Part shown: one piece after another, positions 41,731 through 50,985 of the stretch
Layout: each line of letters begins with the position of its first letter
How positions within the stretch are numbered: the first letter of the stretch is position 1
Program-made: the position numbers and the translations under genes
Notes under the pieces: generated by a model
Database searches by the model: none
Told to the model about the DNA's origin: nothing
Seen by the model: the letters and a program-made list of their open reading frames with translations, nothing else
NCBI RefSeq assembly: GCF_000711695.1
Contig: NW_013546900.1
Span: 1-50,985 of the forward strand
DNA length: 50,985 nucleotides
Direction: 5' to 3'
Source: Tilletiaria anomala UBC 951
Taxonomy: Eukaryota > Basidiomycota > Exobasidiomycetes > Georgefischeriales > Tilletiariaceae

Positions 41731-44551
41731 CACGAGGCGAGCTCGTCGAGCTGTCTACTACCTCGGCTCCTGGCACGGACATGGGGAAGGGAGGGAAGAT
41801 GAGCGTGGTGGAGGCGACTGTGACGGGAAACCTGTGCTGGAGCACCAATTTGCATGATGGAGGTGAAAGGAGCTGCGGAAGAGGGTGAGGGAGGATTGGG
41901 TAGGAGAGATCACACGCGAGGAGCAGGAAGGCATGATGCTTTACAGGAGAACTTGCTGCTGCTTCTTGTTCTGGTCAGCTGTCCTCGCGAGAGAGGCTGA
42001 GAAATCGTTTCATGACAGATGGAAGAAGGATGAGCGCAGAGGAAGAGAAGGATGCAGGGTGCGGGCCGGAGTGACACATGCTTGTGTGTTCACCGTTTTG
42101 CGCATCGTCCTTGCTCTCCTTCGAAGATCAAGAGTGGCAAACCAAGGGGGGGCATCAGCAAGCTTTTATCTGGCGTTGCTCCCTTGACACCTCGTAGAGC
42201 TCGGACCTAGAGGCGGCCCGAGGCCCTGAGGCACGGTGGAAAATGGAATGAATGAGATTATCGTCGACGCTATCCAGCGGAGCCTCATCTGCGCTCTACT
42301 GGACACTGGGAAGGGCGAATTGCTACTATGCGAAAGGACGAGGGAAAACACATCGTCGCAGACATAGTCCACTCCTGTAGCGTGAAGAGTGTGTTTAGAC
42401 CTGGTGTGCAGACGCCACAGGCCAGGAGCTTCTCATCCGCCAAGGCCGAAGGAGAATGATGCAATGATGAGCCGCGGGGAGAGGAAAGTACGCATGTACA
42501 CCAAGCATCGCTCGCTCGTCACATCCTGTACGAAGTGGTCGCCGTGGCATGAGGGTATGTACTGCACATGTGTGCAGGATGTGACGTAACCTGCCGTGCC
42601 TCTGAGTCAAACATCGTTGACGGTGGTAGCGGGTCGGGTCTCGACACGATAGGATTGAATCCAAGTGGGCGGACACTCGAGAGCAGACACACGCGCATGT
42701 CTGTATGCCCATACTACTCGAGCTGGACGACCGGCTTAGCGCACATGTTGCTGCCTCTGGAATATGGATGGGTGGCGAGGACGAGAATGGGGATATTGGG
42801 ATGGCCAGTCCTCAGTCAACGGGGGAAGTGCGGTCAGCCACTGGACTCCGGTGGAAGTAACTGGTAGTGTCGTCCACGTGGGAAGGCACTGGACCAGTCT
42901 CAAGGCTTATTTACCCCCCAAGACCAGGATAAATCGCGAAGCCCGGGCCCCGACCAGAGCTTTCCAGAGTGCCGGGACAAGTACTTTTTTACATTGGTAG
43001 GAGACTGATGACGGTATAGTCCACTCACCACTGCTGACACGTAGGAGCGATCATGCAACCGAGGCGCTGGGGGTGAATTTGTAGGCCATGAATATTCAAG
43101 CTCGTGCTGCCTCGTGAGTTAGCTGACGGTCAGAATGGCACGTTCGGACAGGCTGTGGAGAGCTGCACGACATCTGACGCCTGACAAGCTGAGGCGCGAT
43201 GCGCGAAGAGCTATGCATGAATGGTGATCCGCTTTGACTGTGGATATACATATTGGCAAGTACTATACAGATGTAATGCCTTGTGGCGTGTGACCAGGTG
43301 TGCAATAACTGCTGAGCGCGATGAGCGGCGAGACGAGATGAGAGTATGCGAGAAGAACAGTGTCGCCTGTTGTAGAGAGAGAGAGACCGAGAGGGACGAG
43401 GACGGTGATGTGACAACCAACTGGTCGTTGAGTGGATGGCTTGGGCCAGACCGGCTGAGCCATCAACGTGCGGCACTCTGTGTGTCGGTCGCTCTGACAC
43501 TGAGTGCCGTCCATGTGGCTTATTCGGGAACACATAGGACGGCACTGCGGCGCATTGCCAGTGCTGGCCGTTTTATCCGCAGCATGCAGGTGGACGACCA
43601 GTTGCAGACGGTCAGGCTGCCAAGGTGCCAGGTGGTTTCTTCCGGCCGAGAGCCAGTCGGCTGGCATCCGCTCGTCGATCCTCGTTGGCTGCCCGCGTCT
43701 CCGACTCCCACTCCTATGTCGATCCCTGAGGACGACTGACTGATCCTCATCTAGACATCTCAACTCTCAGCTTCACACACTTGGCATCTTCACAGCGTCT
43801 CAACTCGGGAGCATTCGCACTCGGAAGGAGCGGGGGGGGGTCGCCACCGCCCTTTCCTTTTGGCAGTTGGCTAGGCCCAGGCAACTGATGATGAGAGAAG
43901 AGGTTCGAGAAGAGGACGTGCAAACTGTACATCGGATGACTGCCGGGCGTCGGCTTGCGCCAGCTCTGCTCTCCAACCTCTGCCTGCCAACTGTGTCGCT
44001 CTTGTGGCTTTGCTTCTCGTACCTTTCGGCTGTTCTGCATGTTGCAACCTATTCACACAGTGGCAGCCTGCTGCTGTACGGCACACAGCTCTGACACCTT
44101 TTTGGTTCTTAGCCGACGATGATCATCCATTTTTCCTTTGATGGTGCTTTGTGTGGTTTACATAGCATCACAACTGTCGTGCTTTTATCATCCTACGACC
44201 TGGAAACATCGAGACGATGTGCATGAATGCGGTCTCCGACTAATGCCCTCTGCTCATCTTGGTAGCGTTCTTTCAAGGGGTTTGGAACCTTTGCGGCTCA
44301 TTTACACATCCTCAATCCATGCCAGTCAGCTGGTTCTCACGGGTACAAATAGCTGGAAATTTTGCATCGATCCCAATTCTTCGTCCCTCAGTAACCCATC
44401 TATGTCGCTTAAATACCTCCAGTGGTCCGAGCTACAGCCGCTTTATTTTTGCCTAGCAAACCAATCCGACATCCGCACCAACTCTGGTCGAAGAAACCTC
44501 TGCCAAACCCAACAAAGGGGTACCAAAAGGCACAGATTCCGAGATTGAAGC
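41731..44551. other. 2.8 kb region without a convincing gene
   Basis: Several frames of 60-190 codons occur on both strands, but none has family similarity, biased codon use or matching splice signals; the longest near the left edge (minus strand, to 41848) only prolongs the neighbouring candidate gene. There is a short GA-rich run near 43375-43395 and a C/G run near 43828. The right end holds the promoter of the hydrolase gene, with a TTAAATA element near 44409. Confidence 0.5.
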
Positions 44552-46023
44552 ATGAGAGGTGGCATAACCTCATCGGCTGTTGCGCTGGTCGCAGCCGCCG
44601 CAGCGTCTACGGTCCTATTCTCCAGCTCAAGCTCCGCAGTACCGCTTACCTCGGATGGCGCTTCTAAAAACGCGCTCAAGCACTCTTTCACTTCGCGAGT
44701 CTCCACTAGCTCCACGAGCCCTTCCTCATCTTCGCCGGCGCCCGCATCGCAAGCCGCCATCTCCGCTGTCGGATTCGACTACGTCAGCGCCGTGCAGCAG
44801 GGCGTGAGCCTCGCCAAGAACAGCTGGGAGTACGGAGCGCTAGCGCAGGCGCTGCTTGAAGTTTACGACCCGTCGTTGAGCGTCTTTGGCACCTCCTCTA
44901 CCGCCTTCCCAAGCGGCAAGATCCCCAAGGAGTCCGTGTCGAGCGTCAAAAGTCTGAGCTACGCCAAGCCGCACATTTCCACCAACACGGCCAACTATGC
45001 GCTCGTCGCAGGCCAGGGCGCCACCGGTGACCCCGCCAGCCTAGGCGTCGCGGCCATTATGATCGGTCAGACCGATTCATCATATTTGACTGCGGCAGGC
45101 AAGCAGTCGAACCATCTCAACCAGGTGCCCAAATACGCGAACGGCGCTATCAGTCAGAGAGAGAACATTGCCGAGCTGTGGGCGGACTGGATGGTGAGTG
45201 CAACGTGCCACTCTTTTCTCATTTGCCTGACGCTGATCCGAGCGCTGCTTTTTTCCTTTGCACAAAGTACTTGGCCCCTCCTTTCCTCGCGTACTATGCT
45301 GCGCAGACGTCCGACACCGATCTGATGAAGGAAGTTGTGACACAGTGCACCCTGCAGCGCCAGGTCCTGCAGCTTACCACGGCCGCCGTAAACGCCACAT
45401 CTTCCAACTCCAGCTCGGACACCTTCAACGGTCAGGGACTTTGGCAGCACATCGTCGGGCCGCAGTCGCAAACGCTCGGACTGTGGTCGACAGGCAACGC
45501 CTGGGCCGCACTTGGGATGGTCCGCGTCCTCGCCACGATCCTGCACTGGCCGCGAACGAGCACGTGGGCGTCCAGCCCGACGACACTCAAGCAGTACATC
45601 TACGAGATCTTCGACGGCGTCATCTCTGCTTCCTCGCTGTCGTCAGGCGCGACGGGCACCACGGCGATCGATCCGACAAACGGCCTGCTGAGGAACTACA
45701 TTGTCGGTGGCGCCGACGGCTGGAACGACGTGTCGTTCCAGTGGTTCGGCGAGGCGGCCGGTACCGCTGGGCTGGCAGCCGCCATGTACCGCATGGCCGT
45801 CCTCGATCCATCGCTCGCATCGACGTACGTCCCCTGGGCGGATAACGCGCGCAAAGCGATTGCTGCCACAGTTGAGCCGAGTGGGATCGTCAGCCCAACG
45901 GTCAACCCGTACGACTGGTTCTCTCAGCAGCCGTACACGGCCGGATCACCCGAAGGCCAGGCTTTCGTCGCCATGCTCGGTGCCGCGTACATCGACTGCC
46001 TCAATGCCAAGATTTGCAATTGA
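44552..46023 (+). CDS. Secreted six-hairpin glycosidase-like (GH105-type) hydrolase
   Basis: Predicted extracellular carbohydrate-active enzyme with an alpha/alpha barrel. Two exons, 44552-45193 and 45268-46023, give 465 aa. Residues 1-29 form a signal peptide (MRGGITSSAVALVAAAAAST..), followed by a Ser-rich linker. Landmarks of this superfamily are IAELWADWMYLAPPFLAYYA, GLWSTGNAWAALGMVRVLAT, NGLLRNYIVGGADGWNDVSF with QWFGEAAGTAGLAAAMYRMA, and GSPEGQAFVAMLGAAY near the end. GH105 enzymes hydrolyse unsaturated galacturonyl-rhamnose from pectin, but related fungal proteins have unknown substrates, and I cannot identify the general acid with certainty. Several NxS/T sites fit a secreted glycoprotein. 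The gene stands alone in a region of poorly conserved genes. Confidence 0.68.
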
Positions 46024-46492
46024 TGCAGCCACCACCATCACGGCCTTTCAGCGGGCTTTTTACCATTCTGGATCACGGGAATCGCATCCGTCACGTTACA
46101 TCAATAGAGCTTGTTTGCTTGTAAATCTGCTTACTACATACGATACCCATAGACTCAACATTGCAAACACTGTATTCTACAGATCAGAACCACTGAACGC
46201 TGAGTACTGAATGGTGATCAGAGGCGCTTCTTGTTAGAAGCAGCAGCTGACAGTCACCAACTTCGCTTCGCACTCCCGAGACCCGGCAGTCGCGGCCCAC
46301 ACCTCTACCAGGCTTAATGCCAGCTTGTATTGCTTATCATCCCCATCGACGAGAGACGCAGCCATCAGAACGGTCGGTCCTTATTTTGTTGCTTTAGAGC
46401 CTATCAATCCTCTACTGCTTGTCTGACCGTGACGAGCTGCTCGCAACCATCAGAATCACCGCCCAATCTGAATTCAGGCAAGATGCTAGCAG
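46024..46492. other. Intergenic region / possible first exon of the next gene
   Basis: About 470 bp after the hydrolase. It must contain the start of the next plus-strand gene; an ATG at 46318 opening MPACIAYHPHRRET is one candidate first exon, but no strong donor was found. Otherwise I see nothing. Confidence 0.4.
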
Positions 46493-47396
46493 GGACCGCC
46501 GCTTCTTTTCAAACCGGTACCGGAAACCTCCATCTCGCGCTGTCTACATCCCCTTGTCTCCACACCACTTCAGACCTATGTACATGTTGCCTCGCGCGTC
46601 CGCGAGCCCGTTATCCGTCCCTCGTCTCTAGACGTCGGCTTCCTGGACTGTCACAAATGTGACCTACTTATCTTCCTGGCTCCGGACCCGAATGATCTGC
46701 TTCAGGAGGGTGGCATCAAGATCTTTCGGCAGATGTCAGTGCATGACAGCATCACGTGTGGCACCCTCAGTCGGATATGGGAAAGGCACCATGGGCGCAG
46801 TGCGTAGCTCGACGCCGAAGCTCCGCAAATGCCACTGCTGAGCAACCTGTCTGAACCCGCACGATTAAATCCAGATGTGCCCACGGCCTGCGGGCCGCAG
46901 AGCTTGGAGGTCTCAGAGGAGCTGCTCAGCTTTGCGGACAGACTCTCGAACGAGTACCGTGGGCCTGTCTTGCAGCTTAATCTGCTGTGCGTCAAGGAGA
47001 GAAATGATGCCATGAAGTCACATCTCAATTACGGCCAGTGAGATGCGGTGTGCCAAGCGGACGCCTACCCTTCGGGGAACTGACACAATGGCCCGTCACC
47101 GTGGCACTTAACAGGGCTTCTCCGACGGGGCTAGCAAACGCGGCGGTGACCCCAAGCTGGTCGGCAACGTTCTCTCGCCATCGGAGATTGAGGAATCTCG
47201 CCGGCCCAAAGATCTACCTAACGAGCTGTGGTGGAACGAGATCGGCCTGTATGCACTATCTTCGATCCAGCATTTTGCAGACATGGCCGCGGATCCAGAA
47301 TATCGGTTCTACCATCGCACCTACCGAATGCCGGGCTTGTGTGTCATGGCGTTGATCTGTACGACCGAGATCGACCTGGCGCCGTACAAGGGATGA
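46493..47396 (+). CDS. Unrecognised gene, three exons supported, start unresolved
   Basis: I do not recognise the family. Exons 46493-46799, 46875-47037 and 47135-47396 join with agreeing phases (GTGCGT..CCAG, then GTGAGA..GCTAG, where an earlier CAG lies too close to the branch point and breaks the frame). They encode about 243 residues without interruption: GPPLLFKPVPETSISRCLHP, LDVGFLDCHKCDLLIFLAPD with PNDLL, IWERHHGRNVPTACGPQSLE, FADRLSNEYRGPVLQLNLLC, and finally LPNELWWNEIGLYALSSIQH with FADMAADPEYRFYHRTYRMP. The first coding exon is not resolved because the frame is closed just upstream of 46493. The product looks globular with no membrane segment. It is convergent with the next gene, 88 bp apart. 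Confidence 0.5.
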
Positions 47397-47484
47397 CTTG
47401 CGAGGCTCTAATGATGTATTTTTACATGTGCTACTGTTGGCTATGCTACACTAACGTGTTGGTCCCCTCTCATGCGTGGTCGAG

Positions 47485-49588
47485 CTACGTCTGGCGCTCA
47501 GAAGAACGATCACCGTGACGTCCACGAGGCGGCAGCGGGGCAATGGGCCCACGCGTCGGAGATGCAGCAGATGGCGGTCTCTGCGCATCCGTGATTGATG
47601 CAGAGCTTGATGTCTCGTCACCCTCCGTCGTCGCATCTGCACTACGGTCCTGCCGTTGTCCCTGCCTGCGACGCGAAGCGAAGGCACTGAATTCGTCTAT
47701 CCTGTCAGCGAGATATCTGTTGCGCGGCGAGACACGGCTTGCGCCTGAGCGACGAAGACCGTTAGCGGCCATAGCGACGGCTTGCGGCGACTGATTGACA
47801 GATGGTATTCGAGGCACAGTGCTTCCGTTTGCATGATTCGAGCTGGTGCTGATTTGGAAGGCCACAATCGCAGCATCGGCATCGATGACAGCCGTAGCAG
47901 ATGCCGATGCCGCTGGCGCCGTTCTAGACACGGTAACAGGTAAGTTCCTGTTATCTTGCTGCGAGCGATCAGTGGGATCCGAGTGCCCAGGGCTCAACCG
48001 GTGCGGCCAATCCAAGCTGGCGCGAACGGCCGCAAAGCGGGCCGCGATGCCATACCGCGTCAGTGTTGCAGCAGGAGCACTTTCGACTCTTGCGGAAGTG
48101 GGTTCGCCTCGAACATGGTCAGGGTTCGAACCAAGTAAAGCGCGCAGCATGTCAGAGCGGGCGCGCAAGGCAGCAAATACGCTTTCCATCCTGCTGTCCG
48201 AATCGCCTTCCTCTGTGTGTTCCATTCTCCAGGTCGGAGAAGCAAGTGGACCGCGTACCTCGCCCAGTAATGGCTCGTGGTGAATGATGGGAGGACGCTC
48301 CTCAAACAGTCCATCCCCATGATGCGCGTGACGAATTAGATACGTGCAGCCAGGCTCGAGTCGATCCGGAAGCTCAGCCGACCAGGGTGAAGATATTCCA
48401 TGGAGAACTAGATTGATCGCCCCATGAGCGAGTTCTTCAGCGTCCATGAGACGAGCCTGCTCGATCAAGTACAACTTCGTGAGACGAAAAAGGTCGAGTA
48501 GTGCGAAGGACACGCGCATCTGGTCAAGCGTCGACAAGTGGCTAAGATCCTGCGAGAGCTGACGGCGGATGAAGTCACCGACGGAGGACAAGAAGTGATC
48601 TGGGCCGTCAACGGCGGACAGTATGCGCCCGTACAGCTCGGCCTGCGCGCTTATGTCGTCCAACGAGTCGAGATTCTCGAGTGCGCGACGTGAATGGACT
48701 CTCAAAGTCCTCAACAGATTTCTGAGCACTTGCAGGTGTATCTGGATTATGCGTCCCTGCGGACACAACAGAATTTCGCACGAGGGCGGCGCACCGATCT
48801 GTGCAAAAGCCTCATGCAGCTCGTCATCCTCAGTGGTCCAGCCGCAGACAGTGGGCCATTCTTCCGCCCATTCTTCCAGACCGAGGTCGTACTTATGTTC
48901 TGCATAGCCCCGCATCGTCGTCGTCCTTGCAACCGCGTTTTGACTGAAGAGCGCTTCACTCCAGCCGCCTTGCGGCAGGAGAGGCAGATTGTCCGAAGGA
49001 AAATGGTTCCGACCGATTGCCTCGCCGCCTTCGCTGCCACCTTCCTGCGGCTCGTCATCAGGCGCGGCAATCCTTTCGATCACGTGGTCGAAGGACGCAT
49101 CCCAAGGAGAAGTTCCATCAGCGTCACGTCTGATGACTACTGAACCTCCAAAGGAAGAAATATCATGTGCTTGAATGGATCCAGCGTGCATGTCGGGGAT
49201 GCGACGGGTGGTATCCTCGCGTCTTCGCTTGCGCACTGTCTTTTTCACCACTTCCTGGAATAAATCGTTTGTCAGGCCACAAAATTTACCAGCAGTGAGG
49301 CTGAATTGAAGATTCACCACCCACCTCGACGAGGGTTTCCAGGAGATGGAACATGGTGTTGCTCCTCTTGTCGTCATTATGGAGAGCGTCGACAAACTCG
49401 GAGAATGTGACATGGTTTGCCCCTTTCCTTTTTCGCCGCTCCGGCGCGTCATTTCGGCTGAAGGGGAACAATTGACCCTCGATAGGCGCGTCATCATCCG
49501 AGTTGATCCTGTCGAGCGCGCCACAGACGACCGTCTTCGTCAGGCTGAGCCAAAGGTTGTCGTGGTACGTGGGTGAGACACGTCCCAT
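47485..49588 (-). CDS. Unrecognised 677-aa protein
   Basis: Two exons, 49588-49325 and 49254-47485, join in phase 0 (LLETLVE | EVVKKTVRKRRRED). The ATG at 49588 starts MGRVSPTYHDNLWLSLTKTV. An N-terminal globular piece (NHVTFSEFVDALHNDDKRSN) leads to a basic patch KKTVRKRRR, a likely nuclear signal. The middle, about residues 250-400, is helical: ILLCPQGRIIQIHLQVLRNL, GDFIRRQLSQDLSHLSTLDQ, VSFALLDLFRLTKLYLIEQA. The last 200 residues are Ser/Ala/Arg-rich and disordered. I see no zinc-binding, kinase, RNA-binding or membrane signature. The long open frame and helix-rich core support a real gene. It could be a lineage-specific nuclear protein, but the function is unknown. Confidence 0.6.
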
Positions 49589-50636
49589 GCTTTCAGAAGA
49601 CGCTTACGTACAAGACCGCACGGCTCAACGACAACGCCACAGACGAGGGAGTGGAGGGCGTTGTTGGACGCTGGTGTTCTGGTCGGCGATGGCTATCAAT
49701 GGTCAGCTTGTTGCACCCCGATCATTGTACTATATGGCATACATGCACGCGCATAGATGGATGGATGATGGAACTAGGGGGCCAGGTTAACTTGAACGAG
49801 TCAGGGCGATGACGCCACACGCGACTGTGGGGGCCCGGGGGGAACGCGTTCGATGAAAGGAAAAGCGAAATCCGGGACCCCGCCGCTTCACGTCTCTCGA
49901 AAGTCTTCACGCAACTCACATCTCACTACAGTCTTTATATTCGGCCACCCGTCAACGTCATCTCCATAGCAAGGCCGGCTCGATACATGGGTGAACCATT
50001 GCGAATGCCAGCTGCTCGCACACATGGTACAGGAGAGATGCATGGCGGGTCGTCTTGCCCTCGAGAACGAACAAAAACGATTCTCGCTATGGACTCGCGT
50101 TCGAGAGCGTGCTACGCGATGTCCTAATGCACAGACCAAAAAATGCATTCTCTTCCGGCGACTCGGTCTCACGGCCCGCTCCTTCGGCAACGCCTCTGTC
50201 TGGAAAGACTAACATCACAGGCCTGTGTGCCGCAAGCACTTCTCTTGCTTCTCTGACCTTCTTTTAGACACACTTTGACACTGACAGGCTGGAATCTGGA
50301 GGCTCTCACTTGATGAGCTGGGGCTGTGTGCTTCATGCGCGTCGCATTGAAAGGAGACCGCGGAGGGGGCAAACGAACGTTCGAGAAGCTGCAGGAACCC
50401 TAAACCATGTATTCTAAAATGGTTTACAAGCTTCTATGCCACATCGTATCAACTTGGCATCTCATAAGGGTAAGGGTGGGGGGAGGCCGTCATGGCCATC
50501 CTCATCGTTAAGCTCAACACCGTGCATTGCAAGTTGCATCGAGACGTGGCAGAGTCATGGTATATAAACAGCGCTTCTGACCATCTTGCCATCCCGTCGA
50601 TTTCTTCATCCTCAACCTTCTAAAAGTCTCCAACCA
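49589..50636. promoter_or_regulatory. Divergent promoter region near the right edge
   Basis: About 1 kb between the starts of the unrecognised 677-aa protein (-) and the partial gene (+). Frames up to about 100 codons lack coding character. Besides the TATA box listed separately there is a G-rich block (GGGTAAGGGTGGGGGGAGG, about 50468-50486). Confidence 0.5.
50561..50568 (+). promoter_or_regulatory. TATA box of the right-edge gene
   Basis: Perfect TATATAAA, 76 bp upstream of the ATG at 50637 and followed by a pyrimidine-rich leader. It is the clearest TATA element in the window. Spacing to the ATG fits a short 5' leader and often marks inducible or highly expressed genes. Confidence 0.7.
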
Positions 50637-50985
50637 ATGTCACACAACGCAGCACGAACAACTCTTTTGCGACAGCTATCAAGAGCCACAACAACCTCTT
50701 CCAAACTCGCAGCCATCAGATCACCGCCCGTCTTGAACAGTGGCAGCAACAACATGTCGACCATGACTTCCTTGCGCCCTTTCCTCTGTCCCGCAAGCAT
50801 CTCGTTCTTCTCGGACCCCTTTTCGGTCTTTGACGAAGGCCAGCAACATAACATGCCTGCTCACCGTGACGCCAGCGGGTACACTGCCACCGGAATAGAT
50901 TCCAACCGCAAATATAGCGCCTCCGTCACACAAGGGTCCAAAAACCAGTCGCAATGGCCGGCGGACTTCTTCCACTTGCAAGGCG
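50637..50985 (+). CDS. Partial gene, 5' end only, product unknown
   Basis: The frame opens with ATG at 50637 and stays open to the window edge (116 codons). The first 35 residues (MSHNAARTTLLRQLSRATTT..) are rich in Arg, Ser and Thr with no acidic residue, as in mitochondrial presequences. Further on come SLRPFLCPASISFFSDPFSV and HRDASGYTATGIDSNRKYSA. I do not recognise a family. A second in-frame Met (MSTMTSLRPF) could serve as the start if the presequence is not used. Opposite-strand frames here look like shadows. The strong TATA promoter supports this strand. Confidence 0.5.
   Translation, partial: MSHNAARTTLLRQLSRATTTSSKLAAIRSPPVLNSGSNNMSTMTSLRPFLCPASISFFSDPFSVFDEGQQHNMPAHRDASGYTATGIDSNRKYSASVTQGSKNQSQWPADFFHLQG

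Noticed and set aside
43221-43739. 172-codon plus-strand frame in the gene-poor region
   Set aside because: Begins among GA repeats and alternates with equally long frames on the other strand; no family resemblance and no splice context.
41731-44551. Possible decayed transposon or virus-derived element in the long gene-poor stretch
   Set aside because: I found no terminal repeats, no target-site duplication and no polymerase, integrase, transposase or capsid-like segment.
48119-48132. GGTTCGAACC resembling a tRNA B box
   Set aside because: It falls inside the coding exon of the 677-aa protein and no tRNA cloverleaf or A box surrounds it.

Overview
The window is nuclear DNA of a fungus, most likely a basidiomycete and perhaps one of the Ustilaginomycotina. 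This rests on GC-rich coding sequence, many short spliceosomal introns (about 40-130 nt, mostly GTGAGT-type donors and CAG acceptors), long Gln/Ser/Ala-rich regions in regulatory proteins, a nuclear complex I subunit (so not a Saccharomyces-type yeast), and a mix of single-copy eukaryotic housekeeping genes. I see no bacterial, viral or transposon sequence, no CRISPR array, and no convincing tRNA or rRNA gene. I worked out exon boundaries by hand from splice sites and reading-frame phase, and protein lengths follow from those models.

Left part (1-19 kb): the 3' half of an ABC-B transporter (+), tubulin-folding cofactor C (-), a large Gln-rich RRM protein of the NGR1/NAM8 type (+), a small unrecognised 5-exon gene (-), mitochondrial glutaryl-CoA dehydrogenase (+), a COX14-like cytochrome oxidase assembly factor (-), and a Boi1/Boi2-like SH3-SAM-PH polarity scaffold (+).

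Middle (19-39 kb): a large Dbl-family RhoGEF (-), a WBP2-like GRAM/PPxY protein (+), ribosome biogenesis factor RRP7 (-), the class I histone deacetylase RPD3 (+), MIX23 of the mitochondrial intermembrane space (-), the GARP tethering subunit VPS51 (+), complex I subunit NDUFA1/MWFE (-), MDM31 of the mitochondrial inner membrane (+), and the U5 snRNP 40 kDa WD40 protein (+).

Right part (39-51 kb): less conserved. It holds an unrecognised multi-exon gene (-), a 2.8 kb stretch without a convincing gene, a secreted six-hairpin (GH105-like) hydrolase (+), two further unrecognised genes (+ and -), and the 5' end of a gene with a clear TATA box that runs off the window (+).

The genes are mostly unrelated in pathway, but three patterns stand out. 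The first fifteen genes alternate strand without exception, so each start faces a shared intergenic promoter region and each end is convergent with its neighbour. Five proteins are mitochondrial: glutaryl-CoA dehydrogenase with COX14, and MIX23, NDUFA1 and MDM31 within about 7 kb. The Boi-like scaffold and the RhoGEF, both expected to act in Rho/Cdc42-dependent polarity, are convergent neighbours.
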